Both the position numbers and the translations under genes were made by a program. Under the pieces are notes generated by a model. It worked only from the letters and a program-made list of their open reading frames with translations. It was not told the origin of the DNA and ran no database searches. Below, piece by piece: positions 38,303 through 47,295 of a stretch of DNA of 64,000 nucleotides. The first letter of the stretch is position 1. Every line of letters begins with the position of its first letter. The DNA comes from Paractinoplanes lichenicola (lineage in GTDB: Bacteria; Actinomycetota; Actinomycetes; Mycobacteriales; Micromonosporaceae), in contig NZ_JAENHO010000003.1 in assembly GCF_016785085.1 (NCBI RefSeq), positions 372,001-436,000 on the forward strand, in the 5' to 3' direction.

Positions 38303-38842
38303 GTGCGAGTGCCTTCGCTCGTCGCGCCCACGGTCGACGCCCACGACTCTTTTCTCGCCGCCATGGACGAATACGTGGCCGAGGGGCGGGGCGGGCTCGA
38401 CGATTTCAGCAACATAGGCAACGACCTCCGGGCGTACGCGGCCACGTGGTCGACGCCGGCCGGGTTCGCCCGCTTCGTCGCCTATCTGCGCGCGCAAGCC
38501 CTGGAGGAGACGCCCCGCCCGCTCGGCTTCGTGCCCACGACCGTGCTGTGGTGGCTCGACGGCACGGAATATCTGGGCCGGCTCAACATCCGGCACCGGC
38601 TGGCCCCCGGTCCGGCGGGGGAGCGCAACGGTCACATCGGCTACGACGTGCGGCCCGGGGCTCGCCGCCGGGGGCACGCCACCGCGATGCTGGCCGCCGC
38701 CCTGCCCCTCGCGACCGCGCTGGGCCTGCCGCGGGTGCTGATCACCTGCGACGTCGACAACGAGGCTTCGCGCCGGACGATCGAACGCAACGGCGGACGC
38801 CTGGCCGACCGCCGGGACGAGAAGCTGCGCTACTGGCTGTAG
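38303..38842 (+). CDS. GNAT acetyltransferase
   Basis: A 179-residue protein. The acetyl-CoA loop is GYDVRPGARRRGHATAMLAAAL (near residue 115), preceded by LGRLNIRHRL and followed by CDVDNEASRRTIERNGGR, matching RimJ/YjgM-like enzymes. The substrate is unknown. GTG at 38303 or 38309 may serve as the start. The end overlaps the convergent TetR gene by 13 nt. Confidence 0.9.
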   Translation: MRVPSLVAPTVDAHDSFLAAMDEYVAEGRGGLDDFSNIGNDLRAYAATWSTPAGFARFVAYLRAQALEETPRPLGFVPTTVLWWLDGTEYLGRLNIRHRLAPGPAGERNGHIGYDVRPGARRRGHATAMLAAALPLATALGLPRVLITCDVDNEASRRTIERNGGRLADRRDEKLRYWL

Positions 38843-39351
38843 CCCGGATTCAGCTGCCGGAACAGTGCTCGCGCCAGGTCGAGCGGATCCTGGTCGCGGC
38901 CGGGAAAGGCGCCGGAGAGCCACAGCGTCGCGAAGCCGTGCGCGATCGACCAGCCGGCCTGCCCGGCCGTTTTGTCCGTGTCTTCGCCGTAGAGGGCCTC
39001 ACTCGACTTGGCCCGCGCGGCCAGCAGAGCCGGGTCGTCCGCGTGGTAGAGATCGGGCCGGAACATGACCTCGAAATGGGCCGGCCGGCTCAGTGCGAAC
39101 CGCACGTAGGCCACCCCCATCTCCAGGAAGTCGTCACCGGCCAGCGCCGTGGCCAGCTCCTCGAACCCCGCGGCGGCGAACGCCGTGAGCAGCCCCGCCT
39201 TGTCGCCGAAGTGATGCGCCGGGGCCGCATGCGACACCCCCGCTCGCCGGGCCAGGTCGCGCAGGCTCAGCGCCGCGACCCCGTGCTCCTGGATCGCCGC
39301 GGCGGTGGCCTCGAGCAGCACTCGCCGTAGATCCCCGTGGTGGTACGCCAT
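38830..39351 (-). CDS. TetR family transcriptional regulator
   Basis: The ATG at 39351 gives a 173-residue protein with a typical N-terminal helix-turn-helix, LRRVLLEATAAAIQEHGVAALSLRDLARRAGVSHAAPAHHFGDKAGLL, and a C-terminal WHG-like ligand domain (AYVRFALSRPAHFEVMFRPD). It is divergent from the DoxX-like gene. Two copies of CTTG-N7-CAAG lie between the starts, so autoregulation and control of the neighbour are likely. Confidence 0.93.
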   Translation of the reverse strand: MAYHHGDLRRVLLEATAAAIQEHGVAALSLRDLARRAGVSHAAPAHHFGDKAGLLTAFAAAGFEELATALAGDDFLEMGVAYVRFALSRPAHFEVMFRPDLYHADDPALLAARAKSSEALYGEDTDKTAGQAGWSIAHGFATLWLSGAFPGRDQDPLDLARALFRQLNPGYSQ

Positions 39352-39365
39352 GCCCTCAAGCCTAA

Positions 39366-39417
39366 CTTGCCATTGACAAGATGGCTGTGACGGCTCAATC
39401 TTGACGTTGACAAGATT
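39366..39417. promoter_or_regulatory. Two matching TetR operator candidates
   Basis: CTTG-N7-CAAG occurs at 39366-39380 and again at 39400-39414, where it extends to perfect 7-bp arms (AATCTTG and CAAGATT, 39397-39417). Both sites contain TTGACA-like hexamers (39373-39378 and 39407-39412), so a bound repressor would mask promoter elements on either strand. They lie within 80 bp between the TetR and DoxX-like starts. Confidence 0.75.
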
Positions 39418-39427
39418 GGAGCTCGAG

Positions 39428-39871
39428 ATGGCACCCCTGCTTGCCTTGATCGTGGGAAGTGTCCTGGCCCGGCTCGTCGGCCTGCTCGGGGTCGAGGCCC
39501 TCGACGGATGGTGGCCGGCGCTGCGGGTCGGCCTGGCCCTGATGTTCGTGCTGACCGGCCTGGCCCATTTCGGACTGGGGCGCCGCGAAGGGTTGATCGC
39601 GATGGTGCCGCCGTCGCTGCCCAACCCGGGGCTGTTAGTGACCGTTACCGGCGTGCTGGAACTGGCCGGCGCCGTGGGGCTGCTGCTGCCGGCTACGGCC
39701 CGTTTGGCCGCCGGGTGCCTGGCCGTGCTGATGCTGCTGATGTTCCCGGCGAACGTGTCGGCCGCGCGGCGCCACCTCGAGCTGGGCGGAGAACCGGTGA
39801 CACCGCTGAAGGCGCGCATCCCTATGCAGGCGCTGTTCGTTGCTGCCGCGGTGGCGGTCACCCTCGGTTGA
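39428..39871 (+). CDS. DoxX-like membrane protein
   Basis: A 147-residue protein with four predicted helices (LLALIVGSVLARLVGLLGV, ALRVGLALMFVLTGLAHFG, LLVTVTGVLELAGAVGLLL, MQALFVAAAVAVTLG). RLAAGCLAVLMLLMFPANVSAA is the usual third segment of the DoxX superfamily. The start is ATG at 39428, with GGAG 7 nt upstream; the frame opens further at a TTG (39401) inside the operator and is not needed. It is probably repressed by the divergent TetR protein. Confidence 0.85.
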   Translation: MAPLLALIVGSVLARLVGLLGVEALDGWWPALRVGLALMFVLTGLAHFGLGRREGLIAMVPPSLPNPGLLVTVTGVLELAGAVGLLLPATARLAAGCLAVLMLLMFPANVSAARRHLELGGEPVTPLKARIPMQALFVAAAVAVTLG

Positions 39872-39957
39872 TCAAGCCCAGCACAGAGGCCCGCCCTCCA
39901 CCGGGGGCCCCCGCCACCACCATTTTATCGAGCGGGACCGATCTTGACGGGCGCCCC

Positions 39958-39983
39958 TGTGGACAACCTGGAATTGTGGATAA
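39958..39983 (+). promoter_or_regulatory. DnaA-box pair
   Basis: TGTGGACAA at 39958-39966 is one mismatch from the DnaA 9-mer, and TGTGGATAA at 39975-39983 is a perfect match (TTATCCACA on the other strand). The centres are 17 bp apart. They lie in the gap between the DoxX-like and accA genes. No dnaA or dnaN gene is in the window. Confidence 0.5.
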
Positions 39984-40025
39984 CCCTCGACCCGTACGGG
40001 CGGACGCCTAACCTGGGCCGATGTT

Positions 40026-41783
40026 TCAGTCGATGCTGCAGACCACGGCGCCGGCGGTGACGGTCTCGCCGACCTTGATGGACAGTCCCGAGACCGTGCC
40101 CGCCTTGTGGGCCTGCAGGGGCTGCTCCATCTTCATGGCCTCGACCACGACGATCACGTCGCCCTCCGAGACCGTGTCGCCGTCGGAGACCGCGACCTTG
40201 ACGATCGTGCCCTGCATCGGGGCCGTCAGCGCCGCCGCGCCGGCCGCCTGGGCGCCCGACCCGCCCGCGCCGCCTGTCCGCCGCGCCGCCGGTCGGCCCG
40301 GGGTGGCCGGGGCCGCGCCGCCTTGCAGCAGCTTTGCGGGCACGCGGACCTCGAGCCGCTTGCCACCCACCTCCACGACGATCGTCTCGCGCTCGTCGGC
40401 CTCGCCGCCCGCAACGGCCCCGCCGGCGAACGGCTCGACGCCGCCCGCCCACTCGGTCTCGATCCATCGCGTGTGGACGGTGAACGGCTCCGAGGCGAAG
40501 GCCGGATCGCGGACCACCGCGCGGTGGAAGGGAAGCACGGTCGCGATCCCCGTGATGACGGTCTCGTCGAGCACGCGACGGGCGCGCTCCAGCGCCTCCT
40601 CCCGCGTACGGGCCGAAACAATGATCTTGGCGAGCAGGGAGTCGAAGTTGCCGCCGATGACGCTGCCCGCCTCGACTCCCGCGTCGACCCGCACGCCGGG
40701 GCCGAGGGGCCACGACAGGGATTCGACCGTGCCGGGGGCGGGCAGGAAGTTGCGACCCGGGTCCTCGCCGTTGATGCGGAACTCGATGGAGTGGCCGCGC
40801 GGCGCCGGGTCGTCCGTGAGCTCGAGCGTCTCGCCCGCGGCGATGCGGAACTGCTCGCGTACGAGGTCGAGGCCCGCCGTCTCCTCGCTGACCGGGTGCT
40901 CGACCTGCAGGCGCGTGTTGACCTCGAGGAACGAGATCGTCCCGTCCTGGCCGACCAGATATTCGACCGTGCCGGCGCCGTGGTAGCCCGCCTCGCGGCA
41001 GATCGCCTTGGCGCTCTCGTGGATGGCCGCGCGCTGCTCGTCGCTGAGGAACGGCGCCGGCGCCTCCTCGACCAGCTTCTGATGGCGGCGCTGCAACGAG
41101 CAGTCGCGGGTGCCGACGACGATCACGTTGCCGTGCGTGTCGGCCAGCACCTGGGCCTCGACGTGCCGCGGCCGGTCGAGATAGCGCTCGACGAAGCACT
41201 CGCCGCGCCCGAACGCCGCCACCGCCTCGCGCGTCGCGCTCTCGAACAGCGACGGGATCTCGTCGAGCGTGCGGGCCACCTTGAGGCCCCGGCCGCCCCC
41301 GCCGAAGGCCGCCTTGATCGCCACGGGAAGGCCGTGCTGTTCAGCGAAGGTGATGATCTCGGCCGCGTCGGCCACCGGCTCGGGCGTGCCCGGCACCAGC
41401 GGCGCGCCGGCCCGCTGCGCGATGTGCCGCGCGGTGACCTTGTCGCCCAGGTCGCGGATCGCCTGCGGCGTGGGGCCGATCCAGGTCAGCCCGGCGTCGA
41501 GCACCGCCTGCGCGAACTCCGCGTTCTCGGAGAGAAAGCCGTAACCGGGGTGGACCGCGTCGGCCCCGGCCCGCCCGGCCACGTCGATCAGCTTGTCGAT
41601 GCGCAGATACGTGTCGGCCGCGCTCTCGCCACCCAGCGCGTACGCCTCGTCGGCGAGCCGGGCATGCAACGCGTCACGGTCGCTGTCGGCATAGACGGCG
41701 ACGCTGGTGAGACCCGCGTCCTGACAGGCCCGGACGACCCGGACGGCGATCTCGCCACGGTTGGCGATCAAGACCTTGCGCAC
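40026..41783 (-). CDS. accA: Acyl-CoA carboxylase alpha chain (biotin carboxylase plus biotin carrier)
   Basis: Carboxylates biotin with ATP and bicarbonate, feeding malonyl- or methylmalonyl-CoA formation. The 585-residue protein joins a biotin carboxylase (about 1-450: [20 protein letters not shown]-grasp loop [26 protein letters not shown]) to a C-terminal biotinyl domain with the biotin Lys in [11 protein letters not shown] (near residue 550). It matches AccA3 of actinobacteria. Its carboxyltransferase partner accD is at 53555. Confidence 0.95.
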   Translation of the reverse strand: MRKVLIANRGEIAVRVVRACQDAGLTSVAVYADSDRDALHARLADEAYALGGESAADTYLRIDKLIDVAGRAGADAVHPGYGFLSENAEFAQAVLDAGLTWIGPTPQAIRDLGDKVTARHIAQRAGAPLVPGTPEPVADAAEIITFAEQHGLPVAIKAAFGGGGRGLKVARTLDEIPSLFESATREAVAAFGRGECFVERYLDRPRHVEAQVLADTHGNVIVVGTRDCSLQRRHQKLVEEAPAPFLSDEQRAAIHESAKAICREAGYHGAGTVEYLVGQDGTISFLEVNTRLQVEHPVSEETAGLDLVREQFRIAAGETLELTDDPAPRGHSIEFRINGEDPGRNFLPAPGTVESLSWPLGPGVRVDAGVEAGSVIGGNFDSLLAKIIVSARTREEALERARRVLDETVITGIATVLPFHRAVVRDPAFASEPFTVHTRWIETEWAGGVEPFAGGAVAGGEADERETIVVEVGGKRLEVRVPAKLLQGGAAPATPGRPAARRTGGAGGSGAQAAGAAALTAPMQGTIVKVAVSDGDTVSEGDVIVVVEAMKMEQPLQAHKAGTVSGLSIKVGETVTAGAVVCSID

Positions 41784-41805
41784 GGGCTGAGCTTACGCTT
41801 AAGGA

Positions 41806-42360
41806 GTGTCCGCAACGCGCATGATGATCCTCGGCCTGGTCCAGTGGATGGAACCGGTGCACGGCTACGACGTCCGCCGTGAACTGCTCAGTTGGAACGC
41901 CGACAGGTGGGCGAACGTGCAACCGGGGTCGATCTATCACGCGTTGCGAAAAATGACCGACGAGGAGCTGCTCCACGAGGTCACCACCGAGCAGGTCGGC
42001 GCCCGTCCCGCGCGGACGACGTACGGGATCACCGACAAGGGCAAGGCCGAGTTCCAGTCGTTGCTGCGCCAGGGCTGGTGGAATCTGTCGCCGGGGGTCG
42101 ACCCGTTCATGGCCGCGTTCTCCTTCCTGCCCGCGCTCCCGCCCGCCGAGTCGGCGGCCGCCCTGCGCAATCGGGCGACGCAGCTGCGGGCCGGCCAGCA
42201 GCAACTCGAGGCCGCGACCAAGGCCGACTGGGCGGACAACAAGCCGATCTATGTGTCCTGGTTGTGGGAGCGCAGCATCGTGATGGCCGAGGCCGAGATC
42301 GCGTGGTGCGAGCGGACCGCGCAGCGGATCGAGGAGAAGGGTGAATTCAAGTTTGACTAG
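41806..42360 (+). CDS. PadR family transcriptional regulator
   Basis: A 184-residue protein with the PadR winged helix: MMILGLVQWMEPVHGYDVRRELLSWNADRWANVQPGSIYHALRKMTDEELL, then ARPARTTYGITDKGKAEF. A C-terminal helical dimerisation domain (Vir-like) follows. GTG at 41806 is the annotated start; AAGGAG touches it, so ATG at 41821 may be used instead. It stands 28 nt before an ABC exporter, its likely target. Confidence 0.92.
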   Translation: MSATRMMILGLVQWMEPVHGYDVRRELLSWNADRWANVQPGSIYHALRKMTDEELLHEVTTEQVGARPARTTYGITDKGKAEFQSLLRQGWWNLSPGVDPFMAAFSFLPALPPAESAAALRNRATQLRAGQQQLEAATKADWADNKPIYVSWLWERSIVMAEAEIAWCERTAQRIEEKGEFKFD

Positions 42361-42365
42361 TCAAA
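42352..42365. promoter_or_regulatory. Perfect 14-bp palindrome before the Drr-type exporter
   Basis: TTTGACTAGTCAAA overlaps the last codons of the PadR gene and ends 23 nt before the ATG at 42389. A perfect AT-rich palindrome is striking in this GC-rich DNA and is a reasonable operator for PadR control of the exporter. Confidence 0.6.
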
Positions 42366-42388
42366 GTTTACGGCCATAGTCTGCGAGC

Positions 42389-43333
42389 ATGATTGAGACT
42401 CGCGGCTTGCGCAAGTCGTTCACCTCGCGCCAGGGGCGCGACAAGAAAACCGTCGAGGCCGTACGCGGTGTCGACCTCGATGTGGCCGAAGGCGAGATCT
42501 TCGGGTTCCTCGGTCCGAACGGGGCCGGCAAGACCACCACCCTGCGCATGCTGGCCACGCTGATCGAGCCCGACGACGGCACGGCCACCATCGCCGGCGC
42601 CGATCTGCGCGCCGATCCCGGCGAGGTCCGCCGCCGCATCGGCTACGTCGCGCAGGGCGGCAGCACCTGGGACGACTCGACCGCGCGGGAAGAGCTCGTG
42701 CTGGAGGCCCGGCTCTACGGCGTGTCCAAAGCGGAAGCCCAGCGGCAGGCCGTGCGCGTTCTCGAGGGCTTCCAGCTCAGCGAATACGCGGACCGCAAAT
42801 GCAAGACCTACTCGGGCGGGCAGCGCCGACGGGTCGACATCGCGCTCGGCATCATCCACGAACCCAAGGTCGTCTTCCTCGACGAGCCGACCACCGGCCT
42901 CGACCCGCAGAGCCGGGCCCACATGTGGGACGAGATCAGACGGCTGCGTGCGGAGGGCATGACCGTCTTCATCACGACCCACTACCTCGACGAGGCCGAC
43001 GCGCTCTGCGATCGGATCTCCATCATGGACAACGGCGAGATCGTCGCCTCCGGCACGCCCGCCGACCTCAAGCGCGAGATCTCCGGCGACGTCGTCCGGG
43101 TGGGGCTGCCCGTCGACGCGGTGACGGCGGCGGCCGAGGCGCTCAAGAACTACAAACTCGAGACGTACGAGGACAACGTGCGCCTGTACGTGGAGGACGG
43201 CGCGGTGTCGATCCCGCAGATCCTGCGCGCCCTCGACGCGGCCGACGTCCCGCTCGGCACGATCGAGTTGCACCGCCCCAGCCTCGACGACGTGTTCCTG
43301 ACCAAGACCGGCCGATCGCTGCGGGAGAGCTGA
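42389..43333 (+). CDS. ABC exporter ATPase, DrrA type
   Basis: A 314-residue ATPase. Walker A is GPNGAGKTTTLRML (near residue 47), the signature is YSGGQRRRVDIALG, Walker B is KVVFLDEPTTGLD, and the switch His is in FITTHYLDEADALCD. The C-terminal extension (VRVGLPVDAVTAAAEALKNY) is characteristic of the daunorubicin-resistance DrrA group. The permease starts 3 nt later. Drug or lipid export is likely; the substrate is unknown. Confidence 0.93.
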   Translation: MIETRGLRKSFTSRQGRDKKTVEAVRGVDLDVAEGEIFGFLGPNGAGKTTTLRMLATLIEPDDGTATIAGADLRADPGEVRRRIGYVAQGGSTWDDSTAREELVLEARLYGVSKAEAQRQAVRVLEGFQLSEYADRKCKTYSGGQRRRVDIALGIIHEPKVVFLDEPTTGLDPQSRAHMWDEIRRLRAEGMTVFITTHYLDEADALCDRISIMDNGEIVASGTPADLKREISGDVVRVGLPVDAVTAAAEALKNYKLETYEDNVRLYVEDGAVSIPQILRALDAADVPLGTIELHRPSLDDVFLTKTGRSLRES

Positions 43334-43336
43334 GCC

Positions 43337-44092
43337 ATGAAGCTGCTACGCGACACTTCGCTCATCTTCAACCGGCAGATGCAGTTTCTGCTGCGCAATC
43401 CGGTGTGGATCCTCGTCGGCGTCTTCCAGCCGGTGATGTATCTGCTGCTCTTCGCCCCGCTGCTCAAGCCGGCCCTGCAGGTGCGGACCGACGCCGAGGC
43501 GTACGAGATCTTCGTACCCGGTCTGCTCGTGCTGCTCGCCATCTTCGGGGGCCTGTTCCAGGGCTTCGGCCTGATCGCCGAACTGCGCGCGGGCGTGATC
43601 GAACGCTCCCGGGTCACCCCGATCAGCCGCCTGGCCCTGCTGCTCGGCCGCTCCCTGCGCGACGTCGTCTCGCTGATCGCCCAGGCCGTGATCATCACGC
43701 TGCTGGCCCTGGCGTTCGACCTGCGCGTCTTCCTGGGCAACCTGCTCCTGGCGTACCTGATGCTCGCCCTGATCTCGCTGATGACGTCGGCGGTCAGCTA
43801 CGGCGTGGCGCTGGCGGTCAAGAGCGAGGACGCGCTGGCCCCGCTGATGAACACGGTCGCCCAACCGGTGCTACTGCTCAGCGGCATCCTGCTTCCGCTC
43901 ACGTACGCCCCCGGCTGGCTGCAGGGCGTGGCCGACTGGAACCCGTTCTCGTGGGCGGTGAACGGAACCCGCGCGCTGTTCCGGGGCGATCTGGGCGCGC
44001 CCGCGGTCTGGCAAGGCTTGGTGATCATGGCCGTGCTGGCGGTGCTCGCCGTGGCCTGGGCCGGGCGAGGGTTCGCCAAGAGCGTCCGTTAG
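43337..44092 (+). CDS. ABC-2 type exporter permease, DrrB type
   Basis: A 251-residue membrane protein with six hydrophobic segments. It opens LIFNRQMQFLLRNPVWILVGVFQPVMYLLLFAPLL and shows the ABC-2 signature MNTVAQPVLLLSGILLPLTYAPGWLQGVADWNPFSWAVNGTRALF. It forms the channel for the ATPase just upstream. The stop overlaps the convergent maf stop by 4 nt. Confidence 0.93.
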   Translation: MKLLRDTSLIFNRQMQFLLRNPVWILVGVFQPVMYLLLFAPLLKPALQVRTDAEAYEIFVPGLLVLLAIFGGLFQGFGLIAELRAGVIERSRVTPISRLALLLGRSLRDVVSLIAQAVIITLLALAFDLRVFLGNLLLAYLMLALISLMTSAVSYGVALAVKSEDALAPLMNTVAQPVLLLSGILLPLTYAPGWLQGVADWNPFSWAVNGTRALFRGDLGAPAVWQGLVIMAVLAVLAVAWAGRGFAKSVR

Positions 44093-44709
44093 CCCTGCTG
44101 GTTCCACAGCGCGATGTAGGGGACGCCCATTTCCGCGAGCAGGTTGCGCAGCAGCGGGAGGGACAGCCCGATGACGTTGCCGGGGTCGCCTTCGATCCGC
44201 TCCACGAAGGCGGCCCCACGCCCGTCCAGCGTGAACGAGCCGGCGACGTGCAACGGCTCACCGCTGGCCACGTACGCCGCGATCTCGGCGTCGCTGACGT
44301 CGGCGAAGTGCACCGTGGTCAGCCCGACCGCCTCGGCCTGCTTGCCGGTGACGAGGCTGGTCACGTGGTGGCCGGTATGCAGCACGCCGGACTTGCCGCG
44401 CATTCGCATCCAGCGCTGGGTGGCCTCCTCGGCGTTGGACGGCTTGCCGAACACTTCACCCTCGAACGCCAGCACAGAATCACACCCGAGCACCACAACC
44501 CCCGGATCAGCATTCAACTGAGCGGCGATGGTGCGCGCCTTCATCCGAGCCAGGGCAAGACACAGCGCGTACGCATCCTCAGCCTCGACGCCGGACTCGT
44601 CGACGCCACTGACCATCACTTCGGCCTCAATACCCGCGGCACTGAGCAGCCCCCGACGGGCCGGGCTGGCCGAAGCAAGAATCAACCGGTACGCAATGTC
44701 CTTCTGCAC
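44089..44709 (-). CDS. maf: Maf-like nucleoside triphosphate pyrophosphatase
   Basis: Hydrolyses dTTP, UTP or modified nucleotides to the monophosphate. The 206-residue protein opens RLILASASPARRGLLSAAGIEAEVMVSGVDE, the Maf signature, and has VVLGCDSVLAFEG (metal Asp) and KPSNAEEATQRW. In M. tuberculosis maf follows accE5; here three mycosin-module genes stand between them. Confidence 0.93.
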   Translation of the reverse strand: MQKDIAYRLILASASPARRGLLSAAGIEAEVMVSGVDESGVEAEDAYALCLALARMKARTIAAQLNADPGVVVLGCDSVLAFEGEVFGKPSNAEEATQRWMRMRGKSGVLHTGHHVTSLVTGKQAEAVGLTTVHFADVSDAEIAAYVASGEPLHVAGSFTLDGRGAAFVERIEGDPGNVIGLSLPLLRNLLAEMGVPYIALWNQQG

Positions 44710-44773
44710 AACCCGAGGCTACAAGTTCACCTGCATTATCAACGCACCCTTAACGGCGTTTCAGCCCCAAACT

Positions 44774-45916
44774 TCAGTTCCGCCCCCGCCGCCGCAGCAA
44801 GAGCACAAGCACCACAGCCGCCGCCGCAACAACCCCAGCCAGCCCCCCGAACAGCAAAACCCCACTGTTGCCGGCAGGCTCACTCTCAGCCGCCGGCGGA
44901 GCCGTCTCCGGCCGCACAACCGGCGGCGCGCTCGAAGCCGTGGCAGTGGCCGATGGGGTGGCACTTTCCTCACCACCCTCGAGCGGTGGCACTTCGGCGG
45001 TCAACGCTTTAACAATGTTGAGCCGCCCAAACCCACACTCATCATCGCGTCCAGGAGGCCCAATATCGTCCGCGGTAGCAGTTATTCGGTGCACGACTTC
45101 TCGGGCTGAGAGTTCTGGGAATTTAGCGCGAACAAGTGCGGCCGCACCGGAAGCAATGGCGGCAGCCGGCGATGTTCCCGAAACATCTACATACTTTTTC
45201 TCGGGTTCTGCGGTCGTTATCTTAATGCCCGGAGCACAGATTTGGACGCGTTTGTCCTTGACGGACTTTCCGGAATACTGGCCGTCTGGTCCCACCGACC
45301 CGACTGCGAGAACGCCTTCGATGGCTGCAGGATATCCAATGATGAGGTCTCCGGGCGCATTCCCGACAGATCCAACGACTACTACGTCGGAATCTTTTGC
45401 CCTCGAGACTGCATCCTGCACGTCAAACGATGGGCCGATCGCCGCGGAGATGTTGATCACGCGAGCCTTGTTGTCGATTGCCCAATCAATTCCATCCGCC
45501 ATCTCGTTCGATGGCGCCTTGATCGTATTTGAGATTTTGACAGGTAGAACTTTTGCGGCGGGAGCGATTCCTAGTACTCCATTTGATCCTCTGCCGTGAG
45601 CTGCGACCAGTGCTGCCATCTCGGTTCCATGGCCGACCCTGTCGCTGCGCCCATCGCCGCTTTGGCCTGGAATCAAATTCGCGCCGGGGAGAAGGTTTCT
45701 GCGTACATCAGGATGCGGAAAAGCTCCTGTGTCGAGAACTGCAACCGTAACTCCGGAACCCTTAGTGAGTGTATGTGCTTGATTAATACGAAGTGCCTTG
45801 AGATACCACTGATCGGTGCGAAAGCTGTCAGCTTGAGCCGGGCTTGCCGGAACGGTGATGCCGGCCGCGATGGCTATGAGCCCCACGGCCGCCATAAACC
45901 GATAGCGCATCCTCAA
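44774..45916 (-). CDS. Mycosin-type subtilisin protease (MycP-like, type VII secretion associated)
   Basis: A 380-residue exported serine protease. A signal peptide ends at about residue 29 (PASPAQA). The S8 triad is complete: Asp in VAVLDTGAFPHPD (near 57), His in VGHGTEMAALVAAHG (near 91), Ser in VSGTSPAAAIASG (near 248). A Pro/Ala-rich stretch and a C-terminal helix (about 352-375) with basic end anchor it in the membrane, as in mycosins of ESX systems. The DNA is clearly less GC-rich than the neighbours (about 45% by my count at 45181-45240). Together with the two upstream genes it suggests acquisition by transfer. No EccB, EccC or EccD gene is in the window. Confidence 0.92.
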   Translation of the reverse strand: MRMRYRFMAAVGLIAIAAGITVPASPAQADSFRTDQWYLKALRINQAHTLTKGSGVTVAVLDTGAFPHPDVRRNLLPGANLIPGQSGDGRSDRVGHGTEMAALVAAHGRGSNGVLGIAPAAKVLPVKISNTIKAPSNEMADGIDWAIDNKARVINISAAIGPSFDVQDAVSRAKDSDVVVVGSVGNAPGDLIIGYPAAIEGVLAVGSVGPDGQYSGKSVKDKRVQICAPGIKITTAEPEKKYVDVSGTSPAAAIASGAAALVRAKFPELSAREVVHRITATADDIGPPGRDDECGFGRLNIVKALTAEVPPLEGGEESATPSATATASSAPPVVRPETAPPAAESEPAGNSGVLLFGGLAGVVAAAAVVLVLLLRRRGRN

Positions 45917-47295
45917 CGAAGTCCGATCGCCGGTCCCGGGTCGACGCGCTGTTCCCGGGTGGGGAGAACGACAGGGTCAACACCCTGATCGGTCTGCCAA
46001 GGATTGTCGGGATCCCAGTGTGACTCTGCTGAGTCTGCTTTACCCGGTCGGCGGCCGGCTGATTGCCCATAGGGCATTCCACCCGCCATGTGTTCGCCCG
46101 AAGGCGCACCTCGCAATGCGGTCCGCCCATGTGGGCCTTCGCCTATCACGCCGCCTACTGGGTTTACTCGCTGCGCTTGAGGGCGAGAGCCTGCAGGCTG
46201 ACCGAGGCCGACGCCCGGAACTCCGCCAATCACGCCCCCTGGAGGGAGCGGTCGGCCACCACCGATGGCGGTATTCGTGTGGAGGAAACCTTCGCGAGGT
46301 ACGCCTGCGCCACGTCCAGGCTGTGCCGCAGTAGGGGGAGCCTGGCCAGGGCTGCTGGGACCGCGATTGCTGATACTCGGCGGCAGCAGCCCGGGAGCAG
46401 CGATCGGTCCCGTTCCTCCGGGCAGGGTTTGCGGCAAGGGGTTGGGCGTGGTGGAAGGTGAAGCGAACGTCGGAGCCGCGGGGTTGGCACCGCCCAGAAT
46501 AAGGCCCGGTTGCTGAGTCGGGATGGGCGTCGGAGGTGGCGGAACCGCGCCGCCAGCTGTGGGGAAAGTAACCGAAGGCCGAGTCTTGGTGCTCCCGCCA
46601 CCACCGTCGCTACCGTACGTCGGGACGATCGGTGGAATCGGCGGAGGTGGGAACGTATCGGTGACGCCGTTCGGATCCTTCGTATTGTCACGGAAGCTCG
46701 GCTTGTAGAGCGTTGGCGTCCGGATGCTTAGTTGTGCTGTCGCCAGTTCACCGCTCACGCCACTCAGCAGGGTGACCGCTTGGCGGTGCAGCTCCTCCTG
46801 CCGGCCGGCGGCTACCGGCGGTTGATCGCCGCCGCTGGGGCTGGGGCTAGGCGTCGGCGTGGGGTTGTTCTGCTTCGCTTGCTGCTGGACCGCATAGTCG
46901 TGCAGCAAGCCCGTGTTCGACGCGTACTCGTCGGCGATCTTCTGCATGTCGCGTTGGGCAAGGCTGATCGACAGGGTCGCTGCAGCGAAGGCGTCGTGGT
47001 TCGCGATCGCAGCCTCGTAGGTCTCATCCAGGTTGTTGATGAGATCGTCCAGACGAGCGACGTAGGCCGCGGCTGCAGCGTTTCGCTCCGGCGGCCATGC
47101 GGCAGCCAGGTTGTCGCGGTAGTTCTGGACCTGCCAGCGGTGCTCATTGATCAGGTCTGCGGACTGCTTCCACCCAGTGAGCAACTGGTAATGCTTGTCG
47201 GTGTCCGCACTCTTGATCAGCTGCAGCATCGTGTCGACCGTCTTCGACGCCCAAGGGGTGCCGCCGCCCCCGCCGCCGCCGTCTGCGATGAGCAT
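45913..47295 (-). CDS. WXG/PPE-like secreted-protein candidate of the mycosin module
   Basis: 460 residues. The first ~130 residues are helical, with GWKQSADLINEHRWQVQNYRDNLAAAW, a WXG-type dimer helix. A middle and late part is rich in Pro, Gly, Thr (FPPPPIPPIVPTYGS, GGVIGGVPGVGLGQPAG). The end, NPWQTDQGVDPVV followed by VDPGPAIG, is a tail I associate with T7SS-linked proteins beside mycosins. Stop and start overlap (ATGA with mycosin, TAATG with the upstream gene), so the three are one operon. Export or a membrane-proximal role is an inference. Confidence 0.75.
   Translation of the reverse strand: MLIADGGGGGGGTPWASKTVDTMLQLIKSADTDKHYQLLTGWKQSADLINEHRWQVQNYRDNLAAAWPPERNAAAAAYVARLDDLINNLDETYEAAIANHDAFAAATLSISLAQRDMQKIADEYASNTGLLHDYAVQQQAKQNNPTPTPSPSPSGGDQPPVAAGRQEELHRQAVTLLSGVSGELATAQLSIRTPTLYKPSFRDNTKDPNGVTDTFPPPPIPPIVPTYGSDGGGGSTKTRPSVTFPTAGGAVPPPPTPIPTQQPGLILGGANPAAPTFASPSTTPNPLPQTLPGGTGPIAAPGLLPPSISNRGPSSPGQAPPTAAQPGRGAGVPREGFLHTNTAIGGGRPLPPGGVIGGVPGVGLGQPAGSRPQAQRVNPVGGVIGEGPHGRTALRGAPSGEHMAGGMPYGQSAGRRPGKADSAESHWDPDNPWQTDQGVDPVVLPTREQRVDPGPAIGLR

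Noticed and set aside
38036..38923. Minus-strand ORF opposite the GNAT gene
   Set aside because: Its composition is that of a GC-rich shadow frame; the plus-strand GNAT motifs are unambiguous.
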